Assembly (NCBI GenBank): GCA_963715255.1
Contig: CAVQRN010000004.1
Coordinates: 124,001 to 188,000, forward strand
From: JAHEEL01 sp963715255
Lineage (GTDB): Bacteria; Actinomycetota; Acidimicrobiia; Spongiisociales; UBA5794
Direction: 5' to 3'
DNA: 64,000 nucleotides
Of the stretch, positions 24,370 to 35,187 are shown in pieces. Position numbers and translations under genes: made by a program. Numbering within the stretch: position 1 is the stretch's first letter; each line of letters begins with the position of its first letter. Below the pieces are notes generated by a model. That model was not told where the DNA came from, did not search any database, and saw only the letters and a program-made list of their open reading frames with translations.

Positions 24370-24989
24370 CCAACCATTGGAGTCACGAGAATCAGGAGCG
24401 GGCGAAGGGGTTCCTCAAGCGGTACCCGGAAAAGCGGTCCGCCGTCATGCCGCTCCTGTACATCGCCGCCCTCGAGCATGGCCACGTCACCGACGACGCG
24501 ATGCGTGAGGTCGCCGAATTGACGGGGCTCACCTCCGCTCAGGTGCAGTCCGTCGCATCGTTCTACACGATGTACAAGCGTGAGCCGGTCGGGAAGTACC
24601 TCGTTTCGGTATGCACCTCCATCTCGTGCTACCTGAACGGGGCCGACGACGTCCTCGAAGCGATCGAGGACGAGACCGGAGTGCTCGACGGTGAGACGAC
24701 GCCCGATGGCAAGATCTCTGTCGAACACGTCGAGTGCGCGGGAGCCTGCGGCGGCGCACCGGCGGTGTCCGTCAACTGGGAACTGATCGAAGGCCTCGAA
24801 CCGGACAAGGCCAGGGATCTGATCACGTGGCTTCGCGGTGCGGAACCCACAGTCATATTCGGTGACGAGATGCAGCTCCTCTTCGGTGGCCGGCCGTCAT
24901 TCGACTGGGGTCCCAAGGAGACCGAAGGCGCGGTTGCCGCGCTGCCCGCATTCGCCCCCTACGGCACGGCGAAGGGGGAGAAGACATGA
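24366..24989 (+). CDS. nuoE: NADH-quinone oxidoreductase subunit E
   Basis: The 207-residue protein is the 24-kDa thioredoxin-fold subunit that binds the 2Fe-2S cluster N1a. Ligands are visible in VCTSISCYLNGADDV and in VECAGACGGAPAVSVN. A C-terminal tail of about 40 residues extends beyond the fold. Its TGA overlaps the ATG of a repeat-encoded mini-ORF at 24986 rather than nuoF itself. Confidence 0.95.
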   Translation: MTNHWSHENQERAKGFLKRYPEKRSAVMPLLYIAALEHGHVTDDAMREVAELTGLTSAQVQSVASFYTMYKREPVGKYLVSVCTSISCYLNGADDVLEAIEDETGVLDGETTPDGKISVEHVECAGACGGAPAVSVNWELIEGLEPDKARDLITWLRGAEPTVIFGDEMQLLFGGRPSFDWGPKETEGAVAALPAFAPYGTAKGEKT

Positions 24990-25162
24990 GCTTCAAGCTT
25001 CAAGCCTCAAGCTTCAAGCCCCGAGTCCGAATACCGCGGAGAGTTCGGCCAGAGCGTCTTGCTTGCAGCTTGCAGCTTGCAGCTTGCGGCCTGCTTGCAG
25101 CTTGCGGCCAGCTTGCGGCTTGCAGCTTGCGACCCGTCCGGTCCGAAGGAGGGCTCGTATGA
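24986..25162 (+). CDS. Repeat-encoded bridging mini-ORF between nuoE and nuoF (58 aa)
   Basis: The bases between nuoE and nuoF consist of family-C units (GCTTGCAGCTTGCAGCTTGC). They form a complete 59-codon ORF: its ATG shares ATGA with the nuoE stop and its TGA shares ATGA with the nuoF start. The peptide is Cys/Leu/Ala rich (ACSLQLAACGLLAACG) and probably has no function of its own. A ribosome reading it would be delivered to the nuoF start, so it may preserve translational coupling. The nuoF Shine-Dalgarno (GAAGGAGGG) lies in its last codons. Confidence 0.5.
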   Translation: MSFKLQASSFKPRVRIPRRVRPERLACSLQLAACGLLAACGQLAACSLRPVRSEGGLV

Positions 25163-26541
25163 CGGCCTCGATCCTTCTGGCTCGCATGGAAGCGCATCCT
25201 TCCGATTCCCACACGCTGGCGCGCTACGTCGACACCGGCGGGTATGCGACGCTGCGTAATGCCCTCAAGACGATGACTCCCGAAGCGGTCACCGCCGAGG
25301 TCAAGGCTTCGAACATCCGCGGTCGGGGCGGGGCGTCGTTCCCGACCGGTGTGAAGTGGGGATTCCTCCCACCCGAGACACGGCCCCGGTACCTCGTCAT
25401 CAACGGTGACGAATCCGAGCCGGGAACGTTCAAGGACCGGATGTTGCTCGAACGCGACCCACACCAACTCGTCGAAGGCATCGTGCTCTCCGCCTTCGCC
25501 CTCGACGTGCAGCATGCGTTCGTCTACGTCCGGGGCGAGTACCCGAAGCCGGCACGCCGCCTCCAGAGAGCGATCGACGAGGCGTACGAAGCCGGATACC
25601 TCGGGGAGAACATCCTCGGTTCCGGGTTCGACCTCGACGTCACCGTCCACCTCGGCGCAGGCGCCTACATCTGCGGGGAGGAGACGGCGCTGCTGTCGAG
25701 CCTCGAAGGACGCCGCGGCGAGCCGCGCATCAAGCCGCCGTTCCCAGCCATCGAAGGTCTCTACTCGAAGCCGACGATCGTCAACAACGTCGAAACGATC
25801 TCGAACGTCCCGTGGATCATCGAGAACGGCGGAGTGAAGTACGCTGCGATCGGCCCGGAGACATCGTCGGGGACCCGCGTGATGTCGTTGTCCGGTCACC
25901 TGAAGAAGCCGGGTGACTACGAGATCGTCGCCGGGATCTCCTGGCGGGAACTCATCTACGAGGTCGGCGGCGGGATTCGCGACGACCGGGAACTCAAGGC
26001 GTGGGTACCCGGTGGTGCATCGGCTCCCTGGTTCGTCCCTGCCGAACACCTCGACACGCCGGTGACCATCGACGACATCGCGAAACATGGCTCCATGATC
26101 GGATCCGGCGCCGTGATCGTGATGGACGACTCCACGAACGTGGTCGGAGCAGCCCACCGTCTCGTCCGATTCTTCTCCCACGAGTCGTGCGGACAGTGCA
26201 CCCCGTGTCGCGAAGGCACGACCTGGCTCGAACGCATTCTCTTGCGGATCCTCGACGGATACGGACGACCGGAAGACATCGGTCTCTTGCTCGACGTGTC
26301 AGACAACATCAGCCCGGGGCTCACGTGGCCGCCGGCGATGACAACGATCTGCCCACTCGGCCCCTCCGCGACCGCCCCCGTCGTCTCAATCATGAAGTAC
26401 TTCCGTGACGAAGTGGAAGCAATGATCTCGCCATCATCAGCCGGGATCGTGATCTCTCCCCCACGTAGTGGGGGAGATGTCGCCGAAGGCGACAGAGGGG
26501 GCCCGAGCGCCAGCGAGGGTGGGGGGATGCTCCGTGACTGA
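25159..26541 (+). CDS. nuoF: NADH-quinone oxidoreductase subunit F
   Basis: The 460-residue protein is the 51-kDa NADH-binding subunit. Seen are the glycine-rich NADH loop (NIRGRGGASFPTGVKWGF), the FMN loop (GAYICGEETALLSSLEGRRGEPR) and the N3 4Fe-4S ligands in ESCGQCTPCREGT with a distal Cys in TICPLG. The last 35 residues after YFRDEVEAMI are encoded by a family-A repeat and replace the normal C-terminus. Start chosen at ATG with GAAGGAGGG. It overlaps nuoG by 8 nt. Confidence 0.95.
   Translation: MTASILLARMEAHPSDSHTLARYVDTGGYATLRNALKTMTPEAVTAEVKASNIRGRGGASFPTGVKWGFLPPETRPRYLVINGDESEPGTFKDRMLLERDPHQLVEGIVLSAFALDVQHAFVYVRGEYPKPARRLQRAIDEAYEAGYLGENILGSGFDLDVTVHLGAGAYICGEETALLSSLEGRRGEPRIKPPFPAIEGLYSKPTIVNNVETISNVPWIIENGGVKYAAIGPETSSGTRVMSLSGHLKKPGDYEIVAGISWRELIYEVGGGIRDDRELKAWVPGGASAPWFVPAEHLDTPVTIDDIAKHGSMIGSGAVIVMDDSTNVVGAAHRLVRFFSHESCGQCTPCREGTTWLERILLRILDGYGRPEDIGLLLDVSDNISPGLTWPPAMTTICPLGPSATAPVVSIMKYFRDEVEAMISPSSAGIVISPPRSGGDVAEGDRGGPSASEGGGMLRD
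26455..26502. repeat. Family-A palindromic repeat at the nuoF 3' end
   Basis: A variant element with CTCCCCCACGTAGTGGGGGAG as its large palindrome and GTCGCCGAAGGCGAC as its second hairpin. It adds a Ser/Gly-rich tail to NuoF and lies directly before the nuoG start. Confidence 0.85.
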
Positions 26542-28972
26542 GGAACGCACCACCGTGACGATCACCCTGGACGGCGTCGATATCCAGGTCGAGTCCGGCC
26601 AAGCGCTCATCGCCGCTGCCCAGAAGGCCGGGACCTACATCCCCCGCTTCTGTTACCACCCGCGCATGAACGCCGTCGGCCTCTGCCGTTCGTGCCTTGT
26701 CGAGGTCGAAGGACCGCGCGGGAGGGCGCTCGTTCCGTCGTGCACGACGCCGGTCGGGGAAGGGATGATCGTCCACACGCAGTCGGAGACGGCAAAGAAG
26801 GCCCAGGACGGCGTCCTCGAATTCCTGCTCATCAACCACCCGCTCGACTGCCCGGTCTGTGACAAGGGAGGGGAGTGCCCGCTCCAGGACCAGGCCTTCG
26901 CGTTCGGCGCAGGCGAATCCCGCTTCGTCGAGGAGAAGCGTCACTTCGAGAAGCCGATCGAGATATCGGACCTCATCCTCCTCGACCGTGAACGCTGCGT
27001 CTTGTGTGCGCGGTGCACCCGGTTCTCCGACGAGATTTCCGGCGATCCTCTCATCGAGTTCAAGGACCGCGGAAACTACGTTCAGGTCATCACGTTCCCC
27101 GACGAGCCGTTCGCCTCGTACTTCTCCGGCAACACGGTCCAGATCTGCCCGGTCGGGGCGCTCACCGCAAAGCCCTACCGATTCAAGGCCCGTCCGTGGG
27201 ACATCGAGGCCGTCGAGTCCGTATCCCTGGTTGACGCCGTTCACTCGAAGATCTCGGTGCAGACGAGTCACAACGAGATCATTCGCATCTACGGCGTCGA
27301 CAACGACGCGACGAATCATGGTTGGCTGTCCGACAAGGACCGCTTCGTGCATGACCACGGCCAATCCGAGGACCGAATCATGACGCCGCTCGTGAAGGAG
27401 GACGGAGCGTTCCGCGAGGCGACCTGGTCCGAAGCAATCACGCTCGTCGCCGAGCGGCTCGGTTCGTTCGAGGGCGAGAAGGTCGCCGGCATCGGCGGTG
27501 CCCGTTCGACGAACGAAGACGCCTATGCCTTCTCGAAGTTCCTCCGATCCGTGGTCGGGACCCCGCACCTCGACGCCCAGATCGGTGACGGCCTCGATCC
27601 CGTGTTCGCTGCTGCCGTCTCGCCTCGCGCCGAGATCAACGATCTCGAGACGGTCAAGACGATCCTGTTGTGGGGCCCGGACCTGAAGGAAGAACTTCCG
27701 GTTCTGTATCTGCGCGTTCGCCGGGCAGCGACCGAACTCGGTGCGAACCTGATCATCGTTCACCCGCGCCGCACCGGCCTCGACGATGTCGCGACCCAAA
27801 CCATCCGGTACAAGCCCGGAACAGGGCCGGATCTCCTGCGCAAACTCGCCGCGGGGGACGGCGAGTACGCGAAGGCCCGTGAGACGCTCTCCGAAGGCCC
27901 TGTTCTCGCTCTGGTCGGACGCACCGGACTCGCCGAGAATCCGGCCCTGGCCGAGGCCGTCGCCGCCTTCGCTCTCGATCTCCCCGATGCCAAGATCATG
28001 CCTCTGATGCGTCGTGGCAACGTCTTCGGCGCTCTCGACATGGGTGTCGCACCGACCCTGCTCCCGGGCCGGGTAGCGATCGACGACGACGCCGGTCGCG
28101 CGGCCCTCGAAGAGCACTGGGGACCACTCCCCGTCGGAGCGGGCCTCGATGCGACCGGAATCCTCGAAGCGCTCGCGAGCGGCCAACTCAACGCCCTCGT
28201 TCTCAACGGCGCCGATCCCGTTCGCGACCATCCGGCACCGTCGACGGCTGCTGCGGCACTCGACGCCGCCGAGTTCGTTGTGTCGTTCGAGATGTTCATG
28301 TCCGATTCGGCCGCGTATGCCGATGTGATCCTCCCCGTCGTCGGCCTCGGCGAGGTCGAAGGCACCGCCACCAACCTCGAGGGGCGGATCCAGAAGGTGA
28401 ATCGGATCGTCCCGCCGGCAGGCACGTCCCGCCCGGTGTGGTCGATCCTCGACGACCTTGCCACCACGATGGGAGCCGAGTTCGGTGCCACATCGGCCGA
28501 GGCAGTCGGAGCCGAGATCATCCGGGTCGCCCCCGCCTACGCCGGCGTCTCCTGGGACCGTTTGTCATGGGGCGATGACCGGGAAGGTCTGGTCCTCCCC
28601 GGCCCCGACGGCACGCAGCCTCTCAAACACACGCCGGTCGACCGGGGTGTTCCCGTCGCATCCCGCCACTACATGCTCCATACGGCCCGGGTTCTCTACG
28701 ACGATGGCGTCATGGTGCGCCACAGTCCAGGCATCTCCGGGCTTGCTGCCCCCGCTGCCGCCCATTTGCACCCGCGGGACGCCTCCATGCTCGCCGTCAC
28801 CGAAGGCGATGAGATCGTGATCCGCCTCGACGGTGAGATCCGACTCCCGGTGGTGATCGACCCCAGTCTTGTCGAGGGCACCGTGTACGTACCGTTCAAC
28901 CTCGCGGGGACTGCTGGTCTCGGCGCCGTCGGCACGCTGCGGATCGACGCCGTTCGGGGAGGTGACGACTGA
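26534..28972 (+). CDS. nuoG: NADH-quinone oxidoreductase subunit G
   Basis: From GTG 26534 the product is 812 residues. The ferredoxin-like N-terminus has the 2Fe-2S ligands (FCYHPRM, LCRSCLVEV, SCTTPV), then HPLDCPVCDKGGECPLQD and CVLCARCTRFSDEI with CPVGAL for two 4Fe-4S clusters. A long molybdopterin-oxidoreductase-like domain follows, which in NuoG is non-catalytic. The upstream in-frame region is repeat-derived and not considered coding for this subunit. It overlaps nuoF by 8 nt and nuoH by one base. Confidence 0.93.
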   Translation: MTEERTTVTITLDGVDIQVESGQALIAAAQKAGTYIPRFCYHPRMNAVGLCRSCLVEVEGPRGRALVPSCTTPVGEGMIVHTQSETAKKAQDGVLEFLLINHPLDCPVCDKGGECPLQDQAFAFGAGESRFVEEKRHFEKPIEISDLILLDRERCVLCARCTRFSDEISGDPLIEFKDRGNYVQVITFPDEPFASYFSGNTVQICPVGALTAKPYRFKARPWDIEAVESVSLVDAVHSKISVQTSHNEIIRIYGVDNDATNHGWLSDKDRFVHDHGQSEDRIMTPLVKEDGAFREATWSEAITLVAERLGSFEGEKVAGIGGARSTNEDAYAFSKFLRSVVGTPHLDAQIGDGLDPVFAAAVSPRAEINDLETVKTILLWGPDLKEELPVLYLRVRRAATELGANLIIVHPRRTGLDDVATQTIRYKPGTGPDLLRKLAAGDGEYAKARETLSEGPVLALVGRTGLAENPALAEAVAAFALDLPDAKIMPLMRRGNVFGALDMGVAPTLLPGRVAIDDDAGRAALEEHWGPLPVGAGLDATGILEALASGQLNALVLNGADPVRDHPAPSTAAAALDAAEFVVSFEMFMSDSAAYADVILPVVGLGEVEGTATNLEGRIQKVNRIVPPAGTSRPVWSILDDLATTMGAEFGATSAEAVGAEIIRVAPAYAGVSWDRLSWGDDREGLVLPGPDGTQPLKHTPVDRGVPVASRHYMLHTARVLYDDGVMVRHSPGISGLAAPAAAHLHPRDASMLAVTEGDEIVIRLDGEIRLPVVIDPSLVEGTVYVPFNLAGTAGLGAVGTLRIDAVRGGDD

Positions 28973-30012
28973 TGGATGAGTTCATCGTCGCAGCCATCAA
29001 GGTCATCATCGCCTTCGCCTTCTTGTTCACGTCGGTGCTGCTCCTCGTCTGGGCTGAGCGACGAATCGTTGCCTTCATGCAGAACCGCCTCGGACCGACG
29101 AGAGCAGGACCGTTCGGCATACTGCAGACACTCGCCGACGGCATCAAGTTGATGGTCAAAGAGTCGATGACCCCGCGCAAGGCGGAGGTCCTGCTCTACC
29201 TCGCGGCGCCGGTCATGGCGTTGATTCCCGCGCTGCTGATCTTCCTCGTCATCCCCATCGGCGCACCGATAACGATCGGGGACACGTCGTACACGATGCA
29301 GGTCACCGACCTCAACGTCGGTGTGCTCTACTTCCTGGCCCTCTCCTCGATGGCCGTGTACGCCATCACGCTCGCCGGATGGTCGTCCGGATCGAAGTAT
29401 CCGCTGCTCGGATCCGTGCGCGCCTCTGCACAGATGATCTCGTACGAAGCGGCGATGGGACTCGCCCTCGTCCCCGTGATCATGTTCACCGGCACCGCCT
29501 CGCTCGCCGGGATCGTCGAAGCGCAGGGTGCGACCTACTTCGGCGTCCTTCCTGCATGGAACATCGTGCTGATCCCGTCGTTCGTCGTATTCGTCATCGC
29601 GGCCTTCGCCGAGACGAACCGCGCGCCCTTCGACCTGGTCGAGGCCGAGCAGGAGATCGTCGGCGGATTCCACACCGAGTACTCGGGTTTCCGATTCGCG
29701 CTGTTCTTCCTCGCCGAGTACATCAACCTGTTCACCATGTCGGCGCTCACCGTGACGTTCTTCCTCGGCGGATGGCAGGGACCGGTCTTCGGACCGACCG
29801 TGTTGCAGTGGTTCCTGCCGGTCATATGGTTCCTCCTCAAGACCTCTGTCATCGTGTTCCTCTTCATCTGGGTCCGGGGCACGCTCCCCAGGATGCGGTA
29901 CGACCAACTGATGGCATTCGGTTGGAAGCGTCTCATCCCGATCTCGCTGGCGTGGATCATGCTCTCCATGGTCGCCGTGGGGATCCGTCGATTCGGGTTG
30001 CCATGGGTATGA
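28972..30012 (+). CDS. nuoH: NADH-quinone oxidoreductase subunit H
   Basis: The 346-residue membrane protein has about eight helices and the subunit 1 motifs AERRIVAFMQNRLGPTRAGP, GILQTLADGIKLMVKE and FAETNRAPFDLVEAEQE (the acidic quinone-channel loop). It forms the quinone chamber with NuoB and NuoD. Confidence 0.96.
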   Translation: MDEFIVAAIKVIIAFAFLFTSVLLLVWAERRIVAFMQNRLGPTRAGPFGILQTLADGIKLMVKESMTPRKAEVLLYLAAPVMALIPALLIFLVIPIGAPITIGDTSYTMQVTDLNVGVLYFLALSSMAVYAITLAGWSSGSKYPLLGSVRASAQMISYEAAMGLALVPVIMFTGTASLAGIVEAQGATYFGVLPAWNIVLIPSFVVFVIAAFAETNRAPFDLVEAEQEIVGGFHTEYSGFRFALFFLAEYINLFTMSALTVTFFLGGWQGPVFGPTVLQWFLPVIWFLLKTSVIVFLFIWVRGTLPRMRYDQLMAFGWKRLIPISLAWIMLSMVAVGIRRFGLPWV

Positions 30013-30025
30013 GGGGAGTGACGCG

Positions 30026-30895
30026 ATGAGCTTGATCGGAGACCTCTTCGGCCCGTGGCGGGGTTTCACGGTGACGTTCCGTCAGATGTTCAAACCGAAG
30101 GTGACGACGCGTTATCCGAAGGACAAGCGCGTGAAGCCGGAGCGGTTCCATGGACGGCACGTGCTGAACCGGTACCCGGACGGCATGGAGAAGTGCATCG
30201 GGTGCGAACTGTGCGCCGGCGTCTGCCCGGCCCGTTGCATCTACGTACGCGGCGCCGACAATCCGCCCGACTCGCCCGTCAGCCCGGGGGAGCGGTTCGG
30301 TTTCGTCTACGACATCAACATGCTGCGATGCATCTTCTGCGGCCTGTGTGTGGAGGCGTGTCCCACCGAGGCGATCACGATGACCCATCTCTTCGAAATG
30401 TCGGTCAGCGATCGGGAGGAGGGAATCTTCACCAAGGAGAGCCTGCTCGTCGAACCGGACGGGACGCCGAACCACCCGCTCCCGGACACGCCGCTGATCG
30501 ACCTCAACGAACTCAGGCTCGGCGACGGCTGGCTACGAGCCACCTCACCGTCCGGTCGCGCCGCCTTCGAAGGCATCGAAGCCTGGAGCCCGAGCGCGCG
30601 AATGGGCGGAATGGCGCCCGCGGAACCGGGCCAAGGAGCTGCAAGCGACAAGCTGCAAGCTTCAAGTCCCGAAACAGAAGCTGCAAGCGACAAGCTTCAA
30701 GCTTCAAGTCCCGGACAGAAGCTGCAAGCCGAGCCAAGTTCCGTCATGACCGTCAAGCCTCGACTCAGAGCTTGCAGCTCGCAGCTTGCAGCTTCTGACC
30801 TGCTTGCAGCTTGCAGCTTGCAGCTTGCAGCTCGTCTTGCTTGTGGCGTGCAGCTTGCGGCTTGCGGCTCACCGAGCGCCGGAGGCGCGACATGA
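30026..30895 (+). CDS. nuoI: NADH-quinone oxidoreductase subunit I with repeat-encoded C-terminal tail
   Basis: The 289-residue protein carries two 4Fe-4S binding sets, CIGCELCAGVCPARC and CIFCGLCVEACPTE (N6a and N6b), typical of the 23-kDa subunit. The normal fold ends near residue 180. Roughly the last 90 residues are encoded by family-C repeats (SDKLQASSP twice, then LLAACSLQLAARLACG) and run exactly to a TGA that overlaps the nuoJ ATG. The tail is probably unstructured. Confidence 0.93.
   Translation: MSLIGDLFGPWRGFTVTFRQMFKPKVTTRYPKDKRVKPERFHGRHVLNRYPDGMEKCIGCELCAGVCPARCIYVRGADNPPDSPVSPGERFGFVYDINMLRCIFCGLCVEACPTEAITMTHLFEMSVSDREEGIFTKESLLVEPDGTPNHPLPDTPLIDLNELRLGDGWLRATSPSGRAAFEGIEAWSPSARMGGMAPAEPGQGAASDKLQASSPETEAASDKLQASSPGQKLQAEPSSVMTVKPRLRACSSQLAASDLLAACSLQLAARLACGVQLAACGSPSAGGAT
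30634..30869. repeat. Family-C repeat array inside the 3' end of nuoI
   Basis: An array of GAAGCTGCAAGC and CAAGCTTCAAG units followed by GCAGCTTGCAGCTTGCAGCT units, changing orientation in the middle. It is the longest family-C array in the window and is translated as the NuoI tail. Confidence 0.8.
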
Positions 30896-31431
30896 TTGAG
30901 GTCATCGTCTTCGCCATCTTCGCCGCTGTTGCGCTTGCCGGTGCTGTCGTGATGATCACCGCGAGGAACACGGTCTATTCGGCGATGGGTCTGCTGTCGA
31001 CGATGTTCGCGATGGCGATCTTCTACGTCATGCTCGACGCCCACTTCGTGGCCGCCGTCCAGATCCTCGTATACGCCGGCGCCGTCATGACCCTCTTCTT
31101 GTTCGTCATCATGATGATCGGCGTCGACAAGCAGGAGGACACCGCAGAATCGATCCCCTTCCAGCGCGGCATCACGTTCGTTGTAGCGCTTGGCCTTGCC
31201 GTCGTGATCATCCTCGCGGGACGCCAGGCATGGGTCACCGGCAGCGACGCATTCGGCAGTCCCGACCTGGTCGGCACGATCGAGACCGTTGCCGACTCAC
31301 TGTTCGGGAACTGGACGATCGCGTTCCTCTCCACCGTATTCCTGCTCACGATCGCCGCCGTCGGAACCGTAGCGCTCGCCCTCTTCGGCCCGACCGCCGT
31401 TCGTGACGTCGATGGGGAGGAGGGGACATGA
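30892..31431 (+). CDS. nuoJ: NADH-quinone oxidoreductase subunit J
   Basis: The 179-residue protein has five membrane helices (VIVFAIFAAVALAGAVVMIT at the start) and the conserved FVAAVQILVYAGAVMTLFLFVIM helix of subunit 6. GGAGG lies 8 nt before ATG, inside the nuoI tail. It overlaps nuoK by 4 nt. Confidence 0.95.
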   Translation: MIEVIVFAIFAAVALAGAVVMITARNTVYSAMGLLSTMFAMAIFYVMLDAHFVAAVQILVYAGAVMTLFLFVIMMIGVDKQEDTAESIPFQRGITFVVALGLAVVIILAGRQAWVTGSDAFGSPDLVGTIETVADSLFGNWTIAFLSTVFLLTIAAVGTVALALFGPTAVRDVDGEEGT

Positions 31432-31733
31432 CCGTCACCGTCGGCTGGTACATGGTCCTCGCTGCGGTGCTCTTCTCCATGGGGGCCGGCGGTGTGCTGA
31501 TGCGCCGCAACGCACTCGTGATGTTCATGTCGGTGGAACTCATGTTGAACTCGGTCAACCTCACCTTCATCGCGGCAGGGAACGAACTCGGACTTGTCGA
31601 AGGCCAGGTCGCGGCGCTGTTCGTGATGGTCGTCGCCGCCGCCGAGGTGACGATCGGCCTCGCGATCCTCGTGGCCGTCTTCCGCCGTCGTGCCACCGCG
31701 AACGTGGACGTGCTGTCGGAGCTGAAGGGGTGA
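31428..31733 (+). CDS. nuoK: NADH-quinone oxidoreductase subunit K
   Basis: This 101-residue, three-helix subunit has the conserved glutamate in FMSVELMLNSVNLTF and a second in VAAAEVTIGLAI, both on the proton path. The C-terminus VDVLSELKG is typical. Confidence 0.96.
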   Translation: MTVTVGWYMVLAAVLFSMGAGGVLMRRNALVMFMSVELMLNSVNLTFIAAGNELGLVEGQVAALFVMVVAAAEVTIGLAILVAVFRRRATANVDVLSELKG

Positions 31734-31737
31734 CGGC

Positions 31738-33608
31738 GTGATCGACTACCTCTGGCTCCTGATCGCTCTCCCGCTCCTCGGTGCGCTGACGTTGATCCTG
31801 TTCGGGAAGCGCATCGGCGAACCGGCTTCCGGGTGGCTGGCGTCGGCGCTCGTCGTCATCCCATTCCTGATCGCAGCGACGCTCACCGTGCCGTTCATCA
31901 CCGGGGCAGAACCCGAGACCGTGTTCCTGTTCTCGTGGATCCCGGTCATCGGAGCGAACGCTTCGCTGCTCTGGGACCCGCTCTCTTCATTGATGACGCT
32001 CATCGTCACCGGTGTTGGTGCGCTGATCCACATCTACTCGGTCGGTTACATGCACGGCGACGAGCGGTACCCCCGTTTCTTCGGCTACATGAACCTGTTC
32101 ATCGCGTCGATGCTCACCCTCGTCCTCGCCGACAACTTCGCATTGATGTTCGTCGGCTGGGAGCTCGTCGGGCTCTCGTCGTATCTGCTGATCAGCTTCT
32201 GGTTCACGAAGCCGTCCGCCGCAGCGGCAGGCAAGAAGGCGTTCATCGTCAACCGCATCGGGGACTGGGGATTCCTGGTCGGCCTCATGCTGATCTTCGC
32301 CGCGTTCGGAACGCTCGACTTCGCGATCGTGTTCGCCGAAGCACCCGGGGTCCTCACCGTCGGCATGGCGACGGCGATCACCCTGATGCTCTTCGTCGGT
32401 GCGACCGGCAAGTCGGCGCAACTTCCGCTCTACATGTGGCTCCCCGACGCCATGGAGGGTCCGACACCGGTGTCGGCTCTCATCCATGCCGCCACAATGG
32501 TGACGGCCGGCGTCTACATGATTGCCCGCACCGCCGCCCTCTTCGAACTCGCCCCGACCTCGCTTGCCATCGTCGCGACCGTCGGTGCCCTCACGGCGCT
32601 GTTCGCCGCGACGCTTGCGATCGGCCAGCGGGACATCAAGCGGGTCCTGGCCTACTCGACGATCAGCCAGTTGGGCTACATGATCATGGCCGTCGGCCTC
32701 ACCGCCTTCACGGCAGGCATCTTCCACCTCATGACACACGCCTTCTTCAAGGCGCTGCTCTTCCTCGGCGCCGGTTCCGTGATCCACGCCATGTCCAACG
32801 AGCAGGACATGTGGAAGATGGGTGGCCTGAGGAAGTTCATGCCGATCACGTTCGCGACGATGGCCATCGGCTGGCTGGCGATCAGCGGACTCTTCCCGCT
32901 GTCCGGTTTCTGGTCGAAGGACGAGATCCTCGCCGCGGCGTTCACCAAGGGCGGATTCTTCACCATCCTCTGGGTGATCGGGGTCATCACCGCGATGCTG
33001 ACCGCCTTCTACATGACCCGGTTGATCATCCTGACGTTCTTCGGCGACGAACGCTGGAACGAGGGAGCACATCCCCACGAGTCTCCCTCGACGATGACGA
33101 TCCCGCTGATCATCCTGGCGGTGTTCTCCGCCATCGCCGGTCTGTGGAACACGCCCGTGCGGCTCGGTCTCGAGCACTTCCTCGAGCCGACCTTCGGCGA
33201 CATCCACCAGGTCCATCCCGCCGGCGGTCTCACGGTGTGGGCGCTGGCCCTGACTTCGCTCGCGGTGATCGCCGTCGGCATCTTCATCGCGTACCGGCGA
33301 TACGGGCGTGGTGAACTGCCGACCGAGGAAGGCGGCTATTGGGCCGCAGCGCTCAACGGCTACGGGGTCGACGACTTCTACGGTCGGGTCGTCGTGGCGC
33401 CGGGCAGGGCCATCGCCACCTGGTCGGCCATGTTCTTCGACATCAAGGTCGTCGACGGGATCGTGAACGGCCTCGCCGTCGGAGTGCGCTCCTTCGGATC
33501 TTCGATGCGGGTGCTCCAGACCGGATGGGTCCGCTCCTACGGAGCGGCGATCGTTGCCGGCAGCCTCGGCGTCATCTTGTGGCTCCTCCTCCAGGGGGGT
33601 GCGTTCTG

Positions 33609-33609
<1 letters not shown>
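31738..33609 (+). CDS. nuoL: NADH-quinone oxidoreductase subunit L
   Basis: The 623-residue antiporter-like subunit has 14-16 helices, with MFVGWELVGLSSYLLISFW (key Glu), KSAQLPLYMWLPDAMEGPTPVSALIHAATMVTAG (key Lys and His) and DIKRVLAYSTISQLGYM. The C-terminal lateral helix is present. It uses a GTG start. The TGA overlaps the nuoM ATG. Confidence 0.95.

Positions 33610-35183
<1,574 letters not shown>

Positions 35184-35187
<4 letters not shown>

Noticed and set aside
24987..25133. CRISPR array in the repetitive spacers between nuo genes
   Set aside because: The units are tandem and low complexity with no unique spacers of constant length, and no cas gene is present.
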